64,000 bases of DNA, taken from Arthrobacter saudimassiliensis (lineage in GTDB: Bacteria > Actinomycetota > Actinomycetes > Actinomycetales > Micrococcaceae). The position numbers were made by a program, and so were the translations under genes. This document shows, piece after piece, positions 34,988 through 44,005 of the stretch. A model generated the notes under the pieces. That model ran no database searches, was not told the DNA's origin, and saw only the letters and a list, made by a program, of their open reading frames with translations. Location of the stretch: contig LN483070.1 in NCBI GenBank assembly GCA_900016675.1, positions 434,001 through 498,000 of the forward strand, read 5' to 3'. Every line of letters starts with the position of its first letter. Within the stretch, counting starts at the first letter, position 1.

Positions 34988-37531
34988 ATGGCAACGGTCT
35001 CGGCCCCGGCAGCGGGAGCCGCAGGGCACCGGCTGCAGCGTCTGGGAAAGCGGGCCGGGGACCTGCTGCGCACCGCTCCCGTCACGTTCACGTTCGTGGC
35101 CGTGCTCTGGGCGCTGGCACTGGCGACCTCCTCGCTGGCCGCGGGCCCCGAACCGCCGCTGCTGCAGTGGGTCAGCGTCACCCCGCAGTCCCTGCCGCAG
35201 CATTGGCCCGCCGTGCTGCTCTCCGGCCTCTGGGCCGGCAGCGCGGCCGGCTACATCGCCGGCACGCTGCTGGCCCTGGCCATCGGACTCCCGGCCGAAC
35301 GGCTGCTGGGATCCCGGCGGCTGCTGGCCGCCGGGGCCCTCACCCACCTGGTCGGGGTGTTGGCAGGCATCGGTTTCGCCCTGCTGGCGGGCGCGGTCTT
35401 CCCCGACTGGGGCCGGGAGCTGGCGCTCGAGTCCTTCGTGGGGCCGGCGGCGCTGCTCTGCGGCGTTGCCGCCGCCGGGTCGGCCGGAACCGGCACCCTG
35501 TGGCGGCGGCGGCTGCGGCTCTTCCTGTTCACGCTGCTGGTGCTGCTGGTCCTCTATTCCGGTTCCTTCCAGACCATCGTCGTCCTGGCCGCCGCGGTCA
35601 GCGGAGCCGCCGTCGGGCCCCTGCTGTTCGGCCGCCGTCCACACCCGGCCGCCCGCCTGGTCTCCTCCCGCAGGGAGGCCCGGGTGCTCGTCGCCATTGC
35701 CGTGGCGGCCACCGCGGCAGGGCCGGTCCTGGCCGCGCTCAGCGTGGAGGCCGCCGGACCGCTCGCAGTGCTGCGCTACCTCTACACCGACATCCAGGCC
35801 CTCAACCCCCAGGCGCTGGAGCAGCTGTGCGCCGATCCCGGGCGGCAGACCGAATGCAATGCCGCACGCTTCGAACTGCGGGCCGGACCGGCCGGTTTCT
35901 TCCTGGTGGTGCTGCCGCAGATCCTGCTGCTGGTGCTCTGCGACGGGCTACGCCGGGGCCGCCGGTTCGCGTGGACGGCGGCGCTGGTGCTCCAGGCGGC
36001 GATGACAGCCACCGCCGCCGTCCGGCTGGCCGGCTATCTGGGGGCACCGGTCCCCGACCAGGACCCGTACGGCATCGGATCCGCCAACCCGCTCGCCGCG
36101 GTGCTGCCGATGCTGGTGCCGCTGGCTGTCCTGCTGCTGCTGGCGCTGACCGGGCGCCTGTTCACGGTATCGGCGCCGCCGGGCACCTACCGCCGGTTCA
36201 GCCTGGCCGTTGCCGCCTCCGCCCTCATCCTGGCCGCCCTGTACCTGGGCGGCGGGCTGCTCTTCCGCACGGGCTTCACGCCCGAGGCCACCCCCGCCAG
36301 GCTGCTCGCGGATCTGCCGGCCTGCTTCATTCCACTGGTGGAACTGAGCAGCGCCAACGTCCTGCTGCCGCTGACCCTTCCGGCCGCCATACTGTACGAG
36401 GGGGTCGGGCTGCTCTTCTGGCTGATCGTCTGTGTCCTGCTCCTGCTCACCTTCCTCCGCCCGCCCGGCGGCGAAACGGAGCAGGACCGGCAGCGCGCCC
36501 GCACCCTGCTGAAAACCCATGGCGGAAGCACGCTGGCATGGATGACCCTGTGGTCGGGAAACCGGTACTGGTTCTCGGGCGGCGGCCGCTCCTATGTCGC
36601 CTATCGGCTGGACTTCGGAGTGGCCCTGACGGTGGGGGAACCGGTCGGGCCGGCGGACGAACTGGCTGGAACCGTACGGCAGTTCGCCGCCTGGTGCATG
36701 GAGAACGGCCTGCAGCCCTGCTTCTACTCCGTGGGCGAGAGGGTGCGGGCCATCGCCGCCGCCGACGGCTGCTTCAGCCTGGAGGTGGCCGAGGAACCGG
36801 TCCTGGACCTGGAGCACCTGGAGTTCCGGGGCAGGAAGTTCCAGGATGCCCGCACCGCCCTCAACAAGGCCCGCAAACTGGGCATCCACGCCGAATGGAC
36901 CACATATCGGCAGGCCCCACCGGCCGTACTGGACCAGCTTCGGGCCATCTCCGAGGAGTGGGTGGCGGACAAGGGAATGCCGGAAATGGGGTTTACCCTC
37001 GGCGGCCTGGAAGAGGTGGACGATCCCGAGGTCCGGGTGCTGCTGGCCGTCGACGGCAACCGCACGGTGCACGGCGTGACGTCCTGGCTGCCCGTCTACC
37101 GCGACGGGCAGGTCCGCGGCTGGACGCTGGATTTCATGCGCCGCCGGGACAGCGGGTTTCCGGGGACGATGGACTTCCTCATCGCCTCGGCGGCCCTGTC
37201 CCTGAAGGACGAGGGCGTCGGCTTCCTCAGCCTCTCCGGCGCGCCGCTCGCCCGGGCCGAAGCCCCGCCCGGCCAGCAGACCGGTTCCCCTCCGGTGCTG
37301 GACCGGGTGCTGGACCGGCTGGGCTCCACCCTGGAGCCTGTCTACGGCTTCCGTTCCCTGCTCGCATTCAAGGCGAAGTTCCAGCCACGCTATGAACCCC
37401 TGTACATGAGCTATCCGGATCCCGCCGCGCTGCCCGCCATCGCCAACGCCCTGGCCCGGGCCTACCTGCCGCACGTCTCCGTGGGACAGGGCCTCACCCT
37501 GGCCCGCAGGATCATCGGCAGTTCCCGGTGA
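34988..37531 (+). CDS. MprF-like aminoacyl-lipid synthase (DUF2156) with N-terminal membrane domain
   Basis: 847 aa. The N-terminal ~480 residues hold roughly 12 hydrophobic helices. The region around QHWPAVLLSGLWAGSAAGYI resembles the rhomboid-like membrane part of actinobacterial homologues rather than a full 14-helix MprF flippase. An outer loop has two Cys (QLCADPGRQTECNAARFEL). The cytoplasmic C-terminal part (about 505-840) is the LPG_synthase_C/DUF2156 GNAT-like fold: HGGSTLAWMTLWSGNRYWFS, RKFQDARTALNKARKLGI and GTMDFLIASAALSLKDEG. Family members move an amino acid from tRNA to phosphatidylglycerol or diacylglycerol. Good GGAGG upstream. Confidence 0.85.
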   Translation: MATVSAPAAGAAGHRLQRLGKRAGDLLRTAPVTFTFVAVLWALALATSSLAAGPEPPLLQWVSVTPQSLPQHWPAVLLSGLWAGSAAGYIAGTLLALAIGLPAERLLGSRRLLAAGALTHLVGVLAGIGFALLAGAVFPDWGRELALESFVGPAALLCGVAAAGSAGTGTLWRRRLRLFLFTLLVLLVLYSGSFQTIVVLAAAVSGAAVGPLLFGRRPHPAARLVSSRREARVLVAIAVAATAAGPVLAALSVEAAGPLAVLRYLYTDIQALNPQALEQLCADPGRQTECNAARFELRAGPAGFFLVVLPQILLLVLCDGLRRGRRFAWTAALVLQAAMTATAAVRLAGYLGAPVPDQDPYGIGSANPLAAVLPMLVPLAVLLLLALTGRLFTVSAPPGTYRRFSLAVAASALILAALYLGGGLLFRTGFTPEATPARLLADLPACFIPLVELSSANVLLPLTLPAAILYEGVGLLFWLIVCVLLLLTFLRPPGGETEQDRQRARTLLKTHGGSTLAWMTLWSGNRYWFSGGGRSYVAYRLDFGVALTVGEPVGPADELAGTVRQFAAWCMENGLQPCFYSVGERVRAIAAADGCFSLEVAEEPVLDLEHLEFRGRKFQDARTALNKARKLGIHAEWTTYRQAPPAVLDQLRAISEEWVADKGMPEMGFTLGGLEEVDDPEVRVLLAVDGNRTVHGVTSWLPVYRDGQVRGWTLDFMRRRDSGFPGTMDFLIASAALSLKDEGVGFLSLSGAPLARAEAPPGQQTGSPPVLDRVLDRLGSTLEPVYGFRSLLAFKAKFQPRYEPLYMSYPDPAALPAIANALARAYLPHVSVGQGLTLARRIIGSSR

Positions 37532-38829
37532 CGGGCCTGCCCTTGGCCTCCGGGCCCGTGCCCGTGGCCGTGTTGCTCCTCGGTGCCCTGGCCCTGGCCT
37601 GGCTCGCGGGCACCGTGGTACGCCGGAGTCCGCGCTCGGCTGCTCTCACCGCCCTGGCCGCCCTTGTCCTGACCGGGCTGCTGCACCTGCTCGCCGAACA
37701 TCTGCTCTTCTGGTGGAACGCCTCCTTTCCACGCTGGCTGTATGCATATGCCTTTGCCGGCATATGGGCGGTGCTGCTGGTGCTCCCGCTGTTCCGGGCG
37801 GCTTCGGGCCGCGTCGCACGGGCGGCCGCGGCGCCCGCCGCCGCCGTGGTGCTGCTCGCCGTCATGTCCGGCGCCAACTACGCCTACGGGCAGTACCCCA
37901 CCGTGGATTCGCTGCTGGATCCTCCCCGCCCGGACGCGGAGGAGCTGCCGCGCCGTGCCCCGCCGACCGCACCCGGACCGCCGACCACCGACGCCACGTG
38001 GCAGCCGCCCGCGGACATGCCGGCCCGGGGCCGGGTCTTTGAAGCCCCCATCGGAGAGTCCGGGTCCGGCTACCGCTCCGATTCCGCCTGGATCTGGCTG
38101 CCGCCCGCCTATCTGGCCGACCCGCCGGCGGTCGACCTGCCGGTCCTGGTCCTGCTGCACGGCCAGCCGGGCGGGCCGTCGGACTGGTTCGTCAGCGGCC
38201 GGATCTCCGAGGCACTGGACGAGTTCGCGGCCCGGCACCGGGGGCTGGCCCCGGTCGTCGTGGCACCGGACCTCTCCGGCGGCGGGGCCCGCCGCTGGCC
38301 GCTGTGCCTGGACTCCGACGTCGGAAGCGCGGCAACCTACCTCGCCGTCGACCTCCCTCGCTGGGTGCGGGAAAACCTGGCCTCCGGACTGGGCGGGCCC
38401 CGGCAGTGGGCGGTGGCCGGCTACTCCTACGGGGGTACCTGCGCCCTGCAGCTGGCCGCGGGCTTCCCCCAGGCCTACCCCACCTTCATCGACGTGGCAG
38501 GAGCCGCCGGGCCCATGGTGCCGTCCGGGCGGCGGCAGGAGCTGCTCGAGGAGTACTTCAACGGGGATGCGGCTGCCCTGGCCCGGCAGGAGCCGCTGGA
38601 GCTGCTCCGAAGCCGGGACCTTGCCGGCAGCGCCGGAATCGTGGTCATCGGAGCCGGGGACGGCTTCTATGCCCCGGCGGGACGCCGGGTGTACGACGCC
38701 GCACGGGCCGCGGGCGCCCATATGCAGCTGCAGGAGCTGCCGGGCGGGCATTCGTGGCAGGTGTGGCGGGCCGGGGTCGTGGACAACCTGGACTGGCTGG
38801 GCGGGAGGCTGGGCCTCACCACCCCCTGA
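37528..38829 (+). CDS. membrane-anchored alpha/beta-hydrolase esterase
   Basis: 433 aa. Three or four N-terminal helices ([50 protein letters not shown]) are followed by a Pro-rich linker. A catalytic domain of the esterase-D/mycolyltransferase kind, probably outside the membrane, ends it. The nucleophile elbow is GYSYGG, the oxyanion region [15 protein letters not shown], and the His is in [13 protein letters not shown] 37528 overlaps the upstream gene by 4 bases. In Enterococcus and Corynebacterium, esterases encoded beside aminoacyl-lipid synthases remove the amino acid from the lipid; that role is the best inference here. Confidence 0.85.
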   Translation: MTGLPLASGPVPVAVLLLGALALAWLAGTVVRRSPRSAALTALAALVLTGLLHLLAEHLLFWWNASFPRWLYAYAFAGIWAVLLVLPLFRAASGRVARAAAAPAAAVVLLAVMSGANYAYGQYPTVDSLLDPPRPDAEELPRRAPPTAPGPPTTDATWQPPADMPARGRVFEAPIGESGSGYRSDSAWIWLPPAYLADPPAVDLPVLVLLHGQPGGPSDWFVSGRISEALDEFAARHRGLAPVVVAPDLSGGGARRWPLCLDSDVGSAATYLAVDLPRWVRENLASGLGGPRQWAVAGYSYGGTCALQLAAGFPQAYPTFIDVAGAAGPMVPSGRRQELLEEYFNGDAAALARQEPLELLRSRDLAGSAGIVVIGAGDGFYAPAGRRVYDAARAAGAHMQLQELPGGHSWQVWRAGVVDNLDWLGGRLGLTTP

Positions 38830-38887
38830 TCCGCAGGTGCCGGACCGGAAAGAACGGCCGCCCCTGCCGCCGCCCGGTAAGCGGGAG

Positions 38888-38893
38888 TACCGT
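38888..38893 (+). promoter_or_regulatory. -10 box TACCGT of the aldo/keto reductase gene
   Basis: TACCGT 28 bases before the ATG at 38922, with AAAGGA in between as ribosome site. The same hexamer precedes the gene at 47004. Confidence 0.35.
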
Positions 38894-38921
38894 CGGCCGG
38901 GGACCACCGAAAGGACATCCG

Positions 38922-39764
38922 ATGCAGACCGTCACCCTGAACAACGGCGTCGAAATGCCGATCCTCGGCTTTGGCGTGTACCAGGTTCCGCCGGAGGCCA
39001 CGGAAGAGGCGGTGACCCATGCCCTCGAGGTCGGGTACCGCTCCCTGGACACCGCCGCGGCCTACCGCAATGAGGACGCCGTGGGCCGGGCGGTCCGGGC
39101 CAGCGGCATCCCGCGCGGCGACCTGTTCATCACCACCAAGCTCTGGATCCAGGACAACGGGTCCACCACGAGGCAGGCGTTCGAGACCTCCCTGCAGAAA
39201 CTCGACATGGACTATGTCGACCTCTACCTGATCCACCAGCCGTTCGGCGATGTGTACGGCGAGTGGCGGGTCATGGAGCAGCTCAACGCCGAGGGGACGG
39301 CCCGGGCCATCGGCGTGTCCAACTTCGGCTCCGACCGGCTGATGGACCTGATTCTCCACAACAGCGTCGTGCCCGCGGTGAACCAGGTCGAAACCCACCC
39401 GTTCTACCAGCGGGCGGTGGAGAACCAGCTGATGGTCGGCCAGGGCGTGCGGCAGGAGTCCTGGGCCCCGTTCGCGGAGGGCAAGAACAACCTGTTCTCC
39501 GATCCGACGCTGGGCGCGGTGGCCGAGGCACACGGGAAGTCCATCCCCCAGGTCGTGCTGCGCTGGCTGATCCAGCGGGAGATCGTGGTGATTCCCAAGT
39601 CGGTGCGCCGGGACCGCATGGAGCAGAACTTCCAGGTCTTCGACTTCGACCTCAGCCCGCAGGAGATGGCGGCCATCGCCGACCTTGACCAGGGGCACTC
39701 ACTGTTCCTCGATCACCGGGATCCGGCCGTCGTCGCCCAGCTCAGCGGCGTCACCATGGAGTAA
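38922..39764 (+). CDS. aldo/keto reductase
   Basis: 280 aa (beta/alpha)8 barrel NADPH reductase. The catalytic tetrad is visible: Asp and Tyr in [15 protein letters not shown], Lys in FITTKLWI and His in LYLIHQP. The NADPH loop [14 protein letters not shown] is typical of 2,5-diketo-gluconate/methylglyoxal reductase relatives. Substrate not determinable. ATG 38922 has AAAGGA at good spacing. Confidence 0.93.
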   Translation: MQTVTLNNGVEMPILGFGVYQVPPEATEEAVTHALEVGYRSLDTAAAYRNEDAVGRAVRASGIPRGDLFITTKLWIQDNGSTTRQAFETSLQKLDMDYVDLYLIHQPFGDVYGEWRVMEQLNAEGTARAIGVSNFGSDRLMDLILHNSVVPAVNQVETHPFYQRAVENQLMVGQGVRQESWAPFAEGKNNLFSDPTLGAVAEAHGKSIPQVVLRWLIQREIVVIPKSVRRDRMEQNFQVFDFDLSPQEMAAIADLDQGHSLFLDHRDPAVVAQLSGVTME

Positions 39765-39785
39765 CCCCGCCCCCGCCGGGGCCGC

Positions 39786-40868
39786 TCAGGCGCCCTCGAG
39801 CGCCTGCCGGGTGCCCCAGGTCAGCCACCGGGCGGCCTGGGCCATCGCTTCGGCCGGCTCCCGGACCAGGTCCAGCAAGCTGACCGCCGCGACGATGCCG
39901 TAGTCCTGCAGCTGCTGCGGGGTCAGCGTGATCCGCCCGGCGACGGCCACCACGGGCAGGCCCCGGGCCGCCGCCCGCCGCGCCACCTGGAGCGGGGCCT
40001 TGCCGTAGGTGGACTGTTCATCCAGGGAACCTTCGCCCGTGAGCACCAGGTCGGCGGAGTCCAGTGCGGCGGCCAGTCCGGTCAGCCCGGAGATCAGGTC
40101 GAAGCCCGGTTCCAGCGTGGCGTCGGTGAAGGCCAGGAAGGCGGACGGGAAGCCGCCGGCCGCGCCGGCTCCGGGCACGTCCACGTCGTGCCCGGTCGCC
40201 TCGAGCAGCAGCCGCGCCCAGTTGCCCAGCGCGTCGTCGAGCAGGTCCCGGGCGGCGGCGCCGGCGCCCTTCTGGGCGGCAAAGACGTGGGTGACGTCGG
40301 CCGCGATACGCAGCCGAACCTGTCCCAGCCGCGGATCCAGGCCCGCGGCGTCGACGGCGGCAGCCAGCGCGAGGCCGGCTCCGCCGTCGGGCACGGGCGC
40401 GCCGTCGGCGTCGAGGATGCGCAGGCCCAGGGCGCGCAGCGCGCCGGAGCCGCCGTCGGTCATGGCGCTGCCGCCGATGCCCAGCACTATTTCGCGGGCG
40501 CCGGCGTCGAGGGCGGCGCGGATCAGTTCGCCGGAGCCGTGGCTGGTGGCCGCGAGCGCGGTCTGCACGGTCGGTTCCACCAGCATCAGCCCGCTGGCCC
40601 GGGCGGTCTCGATCACCGCGGTCCCGTCGCCGCGCAGCGCCCACACCGCCGTGACCTCCGTGTCCAGGGGGCCGCGGACCCGCGCCGTGTGCGGCACCGC
40701 GCCGGCGGCGAGGGCCGCCTCGAGGGTGCCTTCGCCGCCGTCGGCCACGGGTACGGCGGTGACCTGCGCCTCCGGGTAGACCGCGAGCACGCCCTCCGCC
40801 ATGGCGGCGGCGGCTTCCTCGGCGGAGAGGGTGCCCTTGAATTTGTCCGGTGCAATCAGAACGCGCAT
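39786..40868 (-). CDS. glycerate kinase (GlxK family)
   Basis: 360 aa. MRVLIAPDKFKGTLSAEEAA at the N-terminus and GIGGSAMTDGGSGALRALGL are signatures of the glycerate kinase family that phosphorylates D-glycerate, usually to 2-phosphoglycerate. LVLTGEGSLDEQSTYGKAP near the C-terminus is also conserved. Convergent with the reductase at 22 bases. ATG 40868 follows a -10 box by seven bases and lacks a Shine-Dalgarno. Confidence 0.93.
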   Translation of the reverse strand: MRVLIAPDKFKGTLSAEEAAAAMAEGVLAVYPEAQVTAVPVADGGEGTLEAALAAGAVPHTARVRGPLDTEVTAVWALRGDGTAVIETARASGLMLVEPTVQTALAATSHGSGELIRAALDAGAREIVLGIGGSAMTDGGSGALRALGLRILDADGAPVPDGGAGLALAAAVDAAGLDPRLGQVRLRIAADVTHVFAAQKGAGAAARDLLDDALGNWARLLLEATGHDVDVPGAGAAGGFPSAFLAFTDATLEPGFDLISGLTGLAAALDSADLVLTGEGSLDEQSTYGKAPLQVARRAAARGLPVVAVAGRITLTPQQLQDYGIVAAVSLLDLVREPAEAMAQAARWLTWGTRQALEGA

Positions 40869-40875
40869 GCGCCCC

Positions 40876-40881
40876 ATTGTG
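40876..40881 (-). promoter_or_regulatory. leaderless -10 box CACAAT of the glycerate kinase gene
   Basis: CACAAT on the minus strand, seven bases (GGGGCGC) before the ATG at 40868. Confidence 0.4.
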
Positions 40882-40911
40882 CCAGCCGGCCCGGACACCG
40901 GAGCGGCGGCC

Positions 40912-41730
40912 TCAGCCCTGCGGCCAGCACCCGCGGGCGGCAAGCACTTCGGCCAGCAGGTCGGCCCGGTCGGAGACGATCCCGTCCACGCCGGCGTCCA
41001 GCAGCTGCTCCATCTGCTCGCGCTCGTTGATTGTCCACACGTGCACCTGGACCCCGGCCCGGTGGCAGCCCCGGATCAGGGCCGGGGTCACCACGGGCAG
41101 GATGCCGTAGCGGCGCGGCACCTGCAGGCACTGGAAGCGGCCGAGCCGGGCGAGCAGCCCCACCCCGCCGAGGGGCGCGAGCAGCACGGCGAGGGCGGTG
41201 AACGCCGAACCTGCGGAGCTGGCGACCGGGCCTGCGCCGCTGCGGCGCAGGCGGCGCAGCACGGCCAGGCGCCGGCGGTCCGAGAAGGAGGCGACCAGCA
41301 CCCGGTCTCCGGCACGGTGGCTGCGGATCAGGTCGGCCAGCGGCGCGACGCCGGCGGCGTCCTTCACGTCCACGTTCAACCGGATGTGCGGCCAGGCGGC
41401 CAGCAGCTGCTCCAGGGTGGGAACGGGTTGCCCGCCCACCCTCACGTCCGCCAGCTCGCGCATGGTGCGGTTCCCCACCGGCCCGGAGCTGCCGCTGACC
41501 CGGTCCAGGTCGGCGTCGTGGAAGGCCAGCAGCACGCCGTCCGCGGTGGTGCGCACATCCGTTTCCAGCCAGCCGAAGCCAAGGTCGACGGCGGCCTGGA
41601 ACGCGGGCAGCGTGTTTTCGGCGCCGCTGCGGGAGAAGCCGCGGTGCGAGAGGCCAATCGGGGCCTGTCGTGGCGCGTCGGGGCCGGAGCCGCGGAGCGG
41701 GTTGCGAAGGTATGGGGGTACCGGGATCAC
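40912..41730 (-). CDS. glycerophosphodiester phosphodiesterase
   Basis: 272 aa. The GDPD signature is in order: SHRGFSRSGAENTLPAF (catalytic HRG..ENT), GFGWLETDVRTTADGV (metal Glu and Asp) and LLAFHDADLDR (second His). The C-terminal VHVWTINEREQMEQLLDAGVDGIVSDR, seen as VHVWTINE and GVDGIVSDR, fits. Hydrolyses glycerophosphodiesters from phospholipid turnover, or teichoic-acid-like polymers. GTG 41730 is chosen because a -10 box lies six bases before it; an ATG at 41760 would overlap the promoter. Confidence 0.9.
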   Translation of the reverse strand: MIPVPPYLRNPLRGSGPDAPRQAPIGLSHRGFSRSGAENTLPAFQAAVDLGFGWLETDVRTTADGVLLAFHDADLDRVSGSSGPVGNRTMRELADVRVGGQPVPTLEQLLAAWPHIRLNVDVKDAAGVAPLADLIRSHRAGDRVLVASFSDRRRLAVLRRLRRSGAGPVASSAGSAFTALAVLLAPLGGVGLLARLGRFQCLQVPRRYGILPVVTPALIRGCHRAGVQVHVWTINEREQMEQLLDAGVDGIVSDRADLLAEVLAARGCWPQG

Positions 41731-41736
41731 TCTCGT

Positions 41737-41742
41737 ACTGTA
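41737..41742 (-). promoter_or_regulatory. leaderless -10 box TACAGT of the GDPD gene
   Basis: TACAGT then ACGAGA then GTG, minus strand. Faces the CATACT box of the PAP2 gene across 15 bases. Confidence 0.5.
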
Positions 41743-41757
41743 GCCAAACCGGGCGGG

Positions 41758-41763
41758 CATACT
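41758..41763 (+). promoter_or_regulatory. leaderless -10 box CATACT of the PAP2 gene
   Basis: CATACT then six bases and the ATG at 41770. Together with the GDPD box it makes a very compact divergent leaderless promoter pair in about 40 bases. Confidence 0.45.
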
Positions 41764-41769
41764 GGTGGA

Positions 41770-42513
41770 ATGCCTCCGGTTCCCGCGTCCCTGCGTTCCC
41801 TGTCTGCCTCCTTCGCGGCGTGGCTGCGCGCCCATGCCGGGCTGCTGCTCATCCTCGCCCTGGGCCTGGTTCCGGCGCTGGTGCTGACGGCGGCGTCGGC
41901 GGAGCTGTATGACGCGGTGACCGAGGAGGACGGCGTGGCGGCCCTGGATCGGCCGGTGCTCGACGCCGCGCTGGGCCTGCGCTCCCCCGGGCTGGACGCT
42001 GCGGTCACCGGCTTCACGAACATCGGCGGCACCGTGGGCATGCCGCTGCTGGCCGGCGCCGCGGCGGTCCTCATGGTGTGGCGGTTCCGGAGCTGGACGC
42101 CGCTGCTGCTGCTGGCGGTGGCCGCGGCGGGGTCGTTGCTGATGACCGTGACGGGCAAGGCGCTGGTGGGCCGCCCCCGGCCCGATCGGATGCTTGCCGT
42201 GCCGCCGTATGAGGTCTCGGCGTCGTTTCCCAGCGGCCATTCGCTAAACTCGATGGTGCTGGCCGGGGTCTTCGCCTACCTGGTGCTGTTGTACTCCCGG
42301 TCCCGGGCGGTGCGGATCGTCGCGGTGGCCGGGGCGGCGCTGTTCGTGGTGGGCATGGGACTGTCCCGGGTGTACCTGGGCCACCATTGGCTGACCGATG
42401 TGCTGGTGGCGTGGACGCTGGGTGCCGCGTGGGTGGCGGTGATCATCACCGCCCACCAGCTGTTCCTGCGCCGCCGCCGGCGTCCCGCGGTGCAGGGGCC
42501 GGGTGTCCCTTAG
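41770..42513 (+). CDS. PAP2-family membrane phosphatase
   Basis: 247 aa, six helices. The three phosphatase motifs are KALVGRPRPD (KxxxxxxRP), FPSGHS (PSGH), and SRVYLGHHWLTDV (SRxxxxxHxxxD). Members dephosphorylate phosphatidic acid, phosphatidylglycerol phosphate or undecaprenyl pyrophosphate at the outer membrane face. The N-terminal ~100 residues include a loop (YDAVTEEDGVAALDRP) typical of actinobacterial homologues. Stop overlaps the convergent HAD gene. Confidence 0.92.
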   Translation: MPPVPASLRSLSASFAAWLRAHAGLLLILALGLVPALVLTAASAELYDAVTEEDGVAALDRPVLDAALGLRSPGLDAAVTGFTNIGGTVGMPLLAGAAAVLMVWRFRSWTPLLLLAVAAAGSLLMTVTGKALVGRPRPDRMLAVPPYEVSASFPSGHSLNSMVLAGVFAYLVLLYSRSRAVRIVAVAGAALFVVGMGLSRVYLGHHWLTDVLVAWTLGAAWVAVIITAHQLFLRRRRRPAVQGPGVP

Positions 42514-43319
42514 GCCTGCGCCCGGTCCAGCAGCCGTTCGAGCACCTGCGCGACGCCGTCCTCGGCGAAGGCGGGTGCGCTGCGGTCGGCGGCCGCGAGG
42601 GCGTCGGGGTGGCCGGAGGCCATGGCGTAGCCGCGGCCGGCCCAGCTGAGCATTTCAATGTCGTTGGGCATGTCCCCGAACGCGACGACGTCGGCTCGGT
42701 CGATCTCCAGCGCCTTGGCGTATTCGGCGAGGGTGACCGCCTTGTCCAGGCCGGGGGCGGCCATTTCCAGCAGCGGCATGCCCGGGGCGGAGTGGGTGGC
42801 GGACACCAGGCCCGCGACGGCGGGGCGGACCTTCGCCAGCAGCTCGTCGGGAGACACCCCGTCCACCTTGGTGAGGAACTTGACCACGGGCGTGTCCCGG
42901 CCGAGGGTTTCGGCCAGCGGGGCCGGCTGGATGTCGCCCAGCCGTTCTGCGGTGGCGTGCTCCAGGAAGCCCGGTTCCAGGTGGAAGCCCTGCAGGCTCT
43001 CCGCGGCGAACCGGGCCGCGGGGTACAGGCCGCGGATGATGTCCGCCGCGGCGAAGACATCCGGCAGCGGCACCGCCCGGGCGTCCAGGACGGTGTCGTT
43101 GCGCAGGTCGTAGGTCACCGCTCCGTTGGAGCAGATGACGGTTCCTTCATGGCCGATCTGCCGGCGCAGCGGGCCCAGCCAGCGCGGCGGCCGCCCGGTG
43201 ACGAACACGATGTGCACGCCCGCGGCGGCTGCACGGCGGAAGGCGGCGACCGTGCGGTCGCTGATCCGGTTATCCGGCCCGATGATTGTGCCGTCGAGGT
43301 CGCTGGCCACCAGCCGCAT
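42510..43319 (-). CDS. HAD-superfamily (Cof-type) phosphatase
   Basis: 269 aa. Motif I LVASDLDGTIIG at the very N-terminus, motif II VFVTGRPPRW, motif IV VVAFGDMPNDIEMLSWAGRG with a type-IIB cap between. Same class as the protein at 16690-17547 but clearly a different subfamily. AAGGAAAGGGAA precedes the ATG. Its stop overlaps that of the convergent PAP2 gene by 4 bases. Substrate unknown. Confidence 0.88.
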   Translation of the reverse strand: MRLVASDLDGTIIGPDNRISDRTVAAFRRAAAAGVHIVFVTGRPPRWLGPLRRQIGHEGTVICSNGAVTYDLRNDTVLDARAVPLPDVFAAADIIRGLYPAARFAAESLQGFHLEPGFLEHATAERLGDIQPAPLAETLGRDTPVVKFLTKVDGVSPDELLAKVRPAVAGLVSATHSAPGMPLLEMAAPGLDKAVTLAEYAKALEIDRADVVAFGDMPNDIEMLSWAGRGYAMASGHPDALAAADRSAPAFAEDGVAQVLERLLDRAQA

Positions 43320-43382
43320 CGTGTTCCCTTTCCTTCGCGCCGGTGCCGGCGCCCCGCTTCCAGCCTAGCCGCAGCGGTTCCC

Positions 43383-43416
43383 CCGTCCCGACCCGGGCGC
43401 GGCCGGGGCGGGACGG
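43383..43416 (-). terminator. terminator hairpin of the YbhB-like gene
   Basis: CCGTCCCG (43383-43390) pairs with CGGGACGG (43409-43416), nine bases past the stop on the minus strand. GC-rich, no U-tract. Confidence 0.5.
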
Positions 43417-43424
43417 CGGGGGAA

Positions 43425-43961
43425 TCAGTCTTCGGGAATCTCGCCGATGCCGGTGATCCGGGCCCGGCCGAGGGTGTGGCTGAACAGGTTGAAGCCGAGG
43501 TATGCGGGCGTCGCGTCGGCGGGAACGTCCAGCTCCGCCACGTCCACCGCGTGCACCACCACCATGTAGCGGTGCGGGCCGTGGCCGGCGGGCGGGGCGG
43601 CGCCCGTGAATCCGGTGAACCCGGCGTCGTTCGCGAGCTGGACGGCACCCGGGGGCAGCCCGCCGTCGTTGGCGGCCCCGGCGGGCAGCGAGGTGCAGTC
43701 GGCGGGCAGGTTGAACGCCGCCCAGTGCCAGAAGCCACTGCCGGTGGGGGCGTCCGGGTCGAACATGGTCACCGCGAAGCTGCGGGTGCCTTCCGGCGCA
43801 CCGGACCAGCTCAGCTGCGGGGAGCGGTCCTCGCCGTGCGGGACGCCCATCTGCCCGCTGTACAGGGCCGGCGGCAGCTGGTCCATGTCCTGGAAGTCCT
43901 CGCTGGTCACCTGGAACTGCGCGGCCTTCGGCAGCGCGGCATACGGGTCGTGGCTCTGCAT
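43425..43961 (-). CDS. YbhB/YbcL-type PEBP (Raf kinase inhibitor-like) protein
   Basis: 178 aa phosphatidylethanolamine-binding-protein fold. Signatures are SPQLSWSGAPEGTRSFAVTMFD, seen as PQLSWSGAPEGTRSF, then DPDAPTGSGFWHWAAFNLPA, then the CxR-like loop GPHRYMVVVHAVDV. Cytoplasmic, since no signal peptide is present. Ligand and role are unknown in bacteria. ATG 43961 has AAAGGAGA at ideal spacing. The next gene upstream (PfkB kinase) is 44 bases away. Confidence 0.9.
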   Translation of the reverse strand: MQSHDPYAALPKAAQFQVTSEDFQDMDQLPPALYSGQMGVPHGEDRSPQLSWSGAPEGTRSFAVTMFDPDAPTGSGFWHWAAFNLPADCTSLPAGAANDGGLPPGAVQLANDAGFTGFTGAAPPAGHGPHRYMVVVHAVDVAELDVPADATPAYLGFNLFSHTLGRARITGIGEIPED

Positions 43962-44005
43962 GCGGTTCTCCTTTGCGTGGGTTGCGGGTGGTTCCGGGGC
44001 CGGTG

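Noticed and set aside
34129-37395. A 1088-codon open frame across the permease and MprF-like genes
   Set aside because: It is the +1 shadow of two well-supported membrane proteins; the translation is Arg/Gly/Pro-rich and has no ribosome site.
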